A stretch of DNA of 64,000 bases from Nemopilema nomurai (taxonomy: Eukaryota > Cnidaria > Scyphozoa > Rhizostomeae > Rhizostomatidae): contig ML133422.1 of assembly GCA_003864495.1 (NCBI GenBank), positions 2,402,388 to 2,466,387 of the forward strand, given 5' to 3'. The notes beneath the pieces are model-generated. The model was not told where the DNA came from. It saw nothing but the letters and a program-made list of their open reading frames with translations, and did no database searches. Shown here piece after piece: positions 58,701 through 64,000 of this stretch; position 1 is the stretch's first letter; every line of letters starts with the position of its first letter. A program made the position numbers and the translations under genes.

Positions 58701-61700
58701 CCTAGCATTGTTCTGATGTAACTGCTAATCTGATCACATGGTCAAGGCAACAGGATTTCTTACGAAGAATCATAGAGAGTGCGGAAAAATAACCGACCCG
58801 AGCGAGACTCGAGCCCACGACCCCTGACTTTGTACGCCAATTGCTCTACCGCTGAGCTATCGGGTCATGCTTTCAAGCCAGCACTCGGGGCCAAGCCATT
58901 TATCCGCACTGCCCCTCTCTATCGGATCACAGTTGAACCTTTTTCATCTTTTGTGTATTACTTTGACGCTGTTTATGCCCATGATTTCCAAGGTAAATGG
59001 CAGTGATATCAAGCAATGGAATGGTGCGGTTGGCGAATTGGTTGATGGCAAGACGGATCTGATTGTTGCCTCCTTGACTATCAACAACGAAAGAGCACAG
59101 TATATCGAATTCTCAAAGCCCTTCAAGTACCAAGGGATCGCAATACTTGTTAAGAAGGTATCGTGTCTATTAATGCCGTTGCTTGTGCCAGAAGCCTTGA
59201 AGTTCACTCCTATCTCACAATGACGAACAGAAACGCCTTGGGTGGATGATTTTGGTGGCATTGGGTTTAAGAGAGGAGTGTATATCATTTTACCACAAAG
59301 AACCTTGTTGTAATTGCGATACTTACTATGCTTTAAGTATACTTGAAAAATTTTCACGAGTTAGTTATGCTCTCGCAATTTTGAGCCAATTTATACCCTT
59401 TTCATCACAATTTGACAACTGCATTCATTTCATGCCTTTGAAGAATGTTTCTTTTTATTTCAAGGCAATTTAATACATTATCATTAAAGTTTGTGCTAGA
59501 TTGAGCTGACTATGCTTTTCTTGGAAAGTGCTCTCCAATTCTTGGAAACAAATATGTAGCTACCAATCAGCGGGTATCCCCGGCTCCAATAACATTCTTA
59601 TCAGTTTATCGACTGCTTTCCTTGCAATGGGCCTGTTTGTTCTTTCAGAACCCAACAGGGAGCACCCTCGTCTCTTTCCTTCGGCCGTTCAAGACAGAGC
59701 TATGGCTTCTGGTTCTGCTCTCCGTTCACGTTGTGGCTGTCATACTCTATATATTGGATCGCTTAAGCCCATTCGGGCTATTCAAACGGACGAAGACAAG
59801 CGATGAGCAGGCACTGGACTTGCCGAGTGCCATGTGGTTTTCTTGGGGTGTCCTACTCAACAGCGGAATCGGAGAAGGTAAGAATTGCAAAGAAGGCTGG
59901 GACTAGTGACGTCATTTTGCATAATCCAATTGTCTGTCACCCTTTAACGCTATAACTTGGTAATACTTTTGTTTGGTTGACAATTGATGGAAAATTGTTA
60001 CAGTTGTATTGATGTTAATTTGTATTTGAGCTATTCATTTCAAGTTTTAACACTTTCGTTAGTGTAAATAGTTGGTGGTTATTGTTGTTGGAACCTACTC
60101 GTTGGGAGATCAAAGGCTATTGACTGAACGTCTGAGAAATAAAATGGAGAAATCGCATTTACATTGCCCGTAACAACCATTTGTAAAACAAAATGAATAA
60201 TACTGTTTAGGATGCAAGAGTGCAATGTTGCTATTTAGGCTAACACGTAAGCCATACCAGTGATGGATACAGTACCTAAGAATGCAAAAATTAAAGGGTG
60301 CATCATGTAGGACTACGCCGTTTAAATCACGCTATTGCTGTTCAAAGTCAGACATTCAAGCTCATTTTTCACTGTTGAGAAGCTTGCTATCTCTTTGTGG
60401 CATCCATTTTCCTTGATGCAGCAACTGATGGATTTCTGCTGTCTTTCTTTCTAGTTACACCGCGAAGCTTTAGTGCCCGTGTTCTTGGCATGGTGTGGGC
60501 GGCCTTCTCTATGATCATCGTTGCAAGCTACACTGCGAATCTGGCAGCGTTTCTTGTTCTCGATAGACCGAAGCCTGTCGTAAGCGGCATTGATGACCCA
60601 AATGTAAGTTACTTCTCGTATTTGCTTTGCTCAGTGAATTTAGGCCCATCTTCCTAGTTTTCTTACAGGCTCATCAAGTCAGGATTCCAAAAGAACTATG
60701 CCATCAAATGTTGTATAGAAGCCCATCCTTTTCACTGACACATAATAGAATGATAATAGAAGCATAGCGGAATAACATTTTGATTGGCTTAAGCTCCATC
60801 TAATATATTGAGAACCTTGAAGGTTTCAAATGATCAGGCCAGGCTTCTTGGTTCCTTTTCTTTTCATTGTATTTGTACTTTTTTGTTTATCTTTAAATTT
60901 TTGGAACTCGGTGGTTTCGTTTCCTTTGTTGCAATAAGAAGCACAGAAGTTACATCAATCTTGCGTGTAGGTGTCTTTCGTGTTGATAAAAAAGAAGGGG
61001 AAGCAAGAAAGGGGAATGGATCTGGTGTTAGGATCAGGAAAAGAAGGTGAGTTTGGTGCGTGGGACTCCCTAGGGGTTCACACTCGTAGCAGCATGGCCT
61101 TCTTGTTCGTAACGTTGACGTTCCTTTTTGTCCTCTACCAGCTCCGAAATCCGTCTGACAGTTTCCCTTTCGCCACTGTTCATGGAAGTAGCGTCGAGGC
61201 CTATTTCAAGAGGCAAGTTGAGCTGTCAAACATGTATACGTTTATGGAGAAGTACAATCTATACACAGATGTCCAGGCCATTGCCAAAGTCAAATCGGGG
61301 TATGTGTGTTGGGACAGTCTTGTTAATGATGACAAAAAAGAACAGAACGTATCTGTTTTGAATCATGAATGCAACTCTGATATAGCTACTTCACAAAGAA
61401 CGGTTCAAGATCTACCTCTGGACAGAACAAACATAAAGGTTACTCAAAGACTGATTGAACAAACCTGGTGGTTCTTCTTTGTAGTTGCAAGACGAAGTTC
61501 TAAACTATTTTTGTCCAAGGAAGATACTTAAGTTTAGGCCTATTAGGTTACTTCATCTGCGAGTAATCTAGGGCAGTACTTCTAGTAACTTGGAATGATT
61601 CTTTAGAATTTAGAACGGGGTTTGAATGCTCTTACATGTTCAACAAATGAATTCATTTTCTAGTTATTTTTGCTTTCATTTGTAGTCAACTGAAGGCCTT

Positions 61701-62640
61701 TATTTGGGACAGTCCCATTTTGCTGTACGAAACATCAGCAGACTGTGACCTGACAATAGCCGGAGATATATTTGGGCGTTCTGGTTATGGCATTGGCTTG
61801 CAAAAGGGCTCGCCATGGACCAGTAATATTTCTTTGGCCATCTTGCATTTCCATGAAAGCGGCATCATGGAGCAACTTGAGGCATCGTGGATCGAATTCG
61901 GCAACTGTCCCAAGGAAAGCTCGTCTCCTACCACACTAGGCCTAAGTCACATGCTCGGTAAGATTCACAATAAATTATCTTCTAACTTGCTGCATTGCTA
62001 TATCATTATGCGTTTTGCGATTGAGCCTTCTTCTACTGTTTCCTGCTTCTTGGTTTTGTACATTTGATAAACATTTTCTAACTTTTAACTATTTTAATCA
62101 GGATTGTGCGCTAACTGAGCTAACAATAAAGTTTTGTTAATTTCATATTTAATAAGGAGGCTGGGTTTTTGGAGCACTCCTTAGAAATCAACACTCTTCG
62201 TGATTTTTTTAGAGGTTAAAACTGATGGCCTAAGTGCCTGTATCAAAGCTTACATAAATACGTCAGTCCGTTCGATTGACGAATGTATTCTTCATTCATG
62301 TGCTTAATCACGTGTTCAGTCATGTGCTCGGTATTAATGCGCTTGAACTTTCCTAGGTGTGTTTATTATGGTTGGAGTTGGAATCGGAGCCGGCGTGATC
62401 ATTGTCATCTTCGAGGTGATTTACTACCGCAGAAAGGGCATGCGCAAAGAGCAAAAAGATCTCGTCGCCAAGTGTGCGGAGCAGTGGAAAGCAAGCACTG
62501 AGGAGGCGAAGGTGAAGAAGGTCAAAGAACGCTCCGTTGTCTTTACTGGGGTCAATGGGTTCGAGTTGAATGGGGTAAACGGGAAGCACAAGAACAATGG
62601 GTACGAGCCTGAGCTGATGACGTCAAAGGAAGATCATTAG
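52703..62640 (+). CDS. GRIN1: GluN1-like NMDA receptor subunit
   Basis: Fourteen exons, all phases consistent, 2760 nt, 919 aa. Exons: 52703-53122, 54164-54340, 54915-55015, 55693-55814, 56189-56366, 56883-57129, 57727-57886, 58289-58386, 58993-59157, 59649-59877, 60455-60603, 61142-61299, 61686-61957, 62357-62640. Order: signal peptide (or a shorter start at Met11), amino-terminal domain to about 415, S1 (416-556), M1, pore loop [11 protein letters not shown] (Asn627, the channel selectivity Asn), M3 with SYTANLAAF (657-665), S2, M4, and a short basic tail. Ligand residues matching human GluN1: Phe496, Thr530, Arg535, Ser699, Val700, Trp742, Asp743. Trp742 and Val700 mark a glycine/D-serine rather than glutamate site. 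The ligand-domain cysteines 436, 453, 466, 467, 755 and 809 are kept. Ser528 replaces the usual Pro. It should act in the plasma membrane with a glutamate-binding partner not seen here. Confidence 0.95.
53243..53679 (+). mobile_element. MITE-like element, copy 3 (full length)
   Basis: About 435 bp with a terminal inverted repeat of 20 or so bases: CACGCTTTTTTATAAGG at the left, its complement CCTTATAAAAAAAGCGTG at the right, flanked by TA on both sides. A TA duplication is the mark of Tc1/mariner-type insertion. There is no coding capacity, and a subterminal copy of the TTCCTTATAAAG word lies at the right. It lies in intron 1 of the GluN1 gene. Confidence 0.85.
55378..55650 (+). repeat. Dispersed degenerate repeat, copy B
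   Basis: In GluN1 intron 3. It aligns in ordered blocks with copy A (31139-31420) and, in reverse, with copy C (47870-48115). Not related to the neighbouring exons. Confidence 0.6.
57130..57360. repeat. (TATTG)n pentanucleotide repeat with duplicated lead-in
   Basis: 57299-57359 is an almost pure TATTG tandem array. Just before it, two diverged copies of a segment containing GAGCTGCATGATATAGAT and GAGCTGCACGATATAGAT lie about 75 bp apart. All inside GluN1 intron 6. Confidence 0.85.
58680..58866 (-). mobile_element. tRNA-derived SINE
   Basis: On the minus strand, 58866-58795 folds as a tRNA: the 7-bp acceptor GACCCGA pairs perfectly with TCGGGTC, the D arm is GCTC-AGCGGTA-GAGC, the anticodon loop is GTACAAA on a 5-bp stem, and the T arm is GTGGG-CTCGAGT-CTCGC. 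Box A (TAGCTCAGCGG) and a box B-like GGCTCGAGTCT are present. An unrelated body follows (TTATTTTTCCGCACTC and on to GCCGAAACGTCGG), as in SINEs rather than true tRNA genes. The anticodon reads ACA, unusual for a functional tRNA. It ends about 125 bp upstream of GluN1 exon 9. Confidence 0.75.
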
Positions 62641-64000
62641 GGGCTGCTTTCCACGAGGCAGACATACCAGGCCGAGGTGACTGGGGGATTTCGGTTCAAT
62701 CCGATCCATAGGGTATTTATCAAAAAGTATAATATTGGAGAATTTTCTGGCCATGAGATCGATTTCGAGGTTAAGCATAAGCCTGATTCTAACAGTGGCA
62801 CTAATAATGAATTGAAAATATTACGATGCTCCCAGGCAGACAAGAAAAATTGTTGGCGTATTGTGCAAGGGCATTTTCAGTGAAATTAATCTCGAGTTTG
62901 GACTGATTTTTAATGACCCAGTCCCGTTCTTAGTTTTTAGATTCCCTTGGAATGCCAAACTACCTTCTTATCTTCCCTTTTTTAGACGCGAGATTTGGCG
63001 TAAAGGCGATAGAAAAAGAAAAATTAACTGTAAAATGACTTAAATCTTAAAAGTATTTAACTTGAAATTGTTTATCATATCTTCTAAAGGGTGACACAAA
63101 ATCATAGCTGGTTTATTGTGTTTGATGGTCTTAATGGCTATTTTATTACGATTTGGTTTTTTGTAACTTAAATTTTGTACTTATGGTTTAGTACGACTAG
63201 TCAATACAAAAGGTCACACAACTTATGCACGAGACGCCAATTATGCATAAAGGTCAAAGGTCAGGCAACAAATTACACTGTAGCGAAAGCCTTTGTGGAG
63301 AAGACACATCAATCGCGTAATGAATTTATACGGATGTTGTTTTAAACGATTTAAAACCTGCACAATATTTGCTTTATCTTTTTGTAAAAGTTGGCTAATT
63401 GTCATCTAAAATAAGTTTTTATTCGCATCTTTGTGTTGTCGCTATGTACCCATGGTGTCGGTAGGCCTAAACATGTATTGTTTAGGTCATTCAAAGTGTT
63501 TATCTGTTTTGTGTATAACGTACTTTTTATTATCAATTGTTTTACTGTAAACTTCCGTGCTTTTGCCTAAACGTTGAATCTAAAAACTCTATTTAATCTC
63601 AAGAACTCTATCTCGATACGCTGCCATTACTTCTGGGATTTATTTGAATATCAATTGTCATTCCATTGGGAAACGTGTCCTAGATTCGTAAGCGCTAGGA
63701 AGAAAGTGCCAGAGTTTTAACCCATTGCTTTCATTCACACATCTCTAAAATGTATGGCCTACCCGAAACCACTTTCATCCATTTTGCTTGTCACAAATGC
63801 GCTGGAACTCTCCCTGGAAAGCTGCGTTTTGAACAATCTAGCATTAGAAAATGCGTTTTCCTCCATCCATGAAGGGGAATTTTTATTGATTCATATTCAA
63901 CCCTTTGTCGATTCTCCTTTGTAAAAGCATGCCACTCATCAAAAGGGGATTTTATCTTCTCCCAAGGGTATGAATTCTTTTACAAAATTGTTTGAGAAAT
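62641..64000 (+). other. GluN1 3' UTR and downstream sequence
   Basis: Follows the GluN1 stop codon TAG. Open frames just downstream (to about 63040) lack support. No canonical AATAAA was noticed near the stop, so the end of the transcript is undefined. No other gene is seen to the right edge. Confidence 0.5.

Noticed and set aside
58795..58866. A functional tRNA gene on the minus strand
   Set aside because: The cloverleaf is good, but anticodon ACA is atypical, box B is degenerate and a SINE-like body follows; a tRNA-derived SINE fits better.
60971..61531. A 186-codon frame covering GluN1 exon 12 as one long exon
   Set aside because: Only 61142-61299 matches the NMDA receptor family; the ends coincide with a good acceptor and donor and the phases join the neighbours.

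Overview
This is a piece of an animal nuclear genome. The genes are split by GT-AG introns of about 0.1 to 4 kb, the intergenic DNA is AT-rich, and there are minisatellites, a tRNA-derived SINE and MITE-like elements. The gene content includes an NMDA-type glutamate receptor subunit, an axonemal ODF3-type protein, a mucin-like receptor and BTBD10/KCTD20. No sequence mark settles the species. From the divergence level, the compact genes and the repeat style I infer a marine invertebrate, most likely a cnidarian (anthozoan).

Layout. Positions 1-7.7 kb hold mostly repeats, dominated by a 30-copy, 117-bp minisatellite (3315-6790). This array appears to lie inside, or just downstream of, a minus-strand gene. 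That gene has a signal-peptide exon at 14970-15041, a single 2.6-kb Ser/Thr-rich mucin-like exon at 8418-11052, and a membrane-proximal exon at 7745-7949 that resembles the ectodomain end of receptor tyrosine phosphatases. Its intron phases match. Positions 17.1-18.8 kb (minus) encode a 573-residue coiled-coil protein I do not recognise, probably with upstream exons. Positions 19-28.6 kb are nearly gene-free.

Three genes could be rebuilt exon by exon, with every intron phase consistent and the total length divisible by three. BTBD10/KCTD20 (minus, 9 exons, 449 aa) lies head to head with PWP1 (plus, 16 exons, 518 aa) across a 589-bp gap that should be a shared promoter. PWP1 ends tail to tail with an ODF3/CIMAP1-type gene (minus, 5 exons, 249 aa), 244 bp away. 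The last 10 kb carries a 14-exon GluN1-like NMDA receptor subunit (plus, 919 aa), whose glycine-site and pore residues are almost all readable.

These genes do not form an operon or a shared pathway. They cover Akt signalling, ribosome biogenesis and WD40 function, the ciliary axoneme, and synaptic or excitable signalling. The most unusual signals are the length-frame-preserving minisatellite, the mucin/receptor-phosphatase-like gene, a Ser at the GluN1 Pro516 position, a three-copy MITE family, a second three-copy degenerate repeat, a SINE beside a GluN1 exon, and twelve perfect TGACGTCA octamers in 64 kb.
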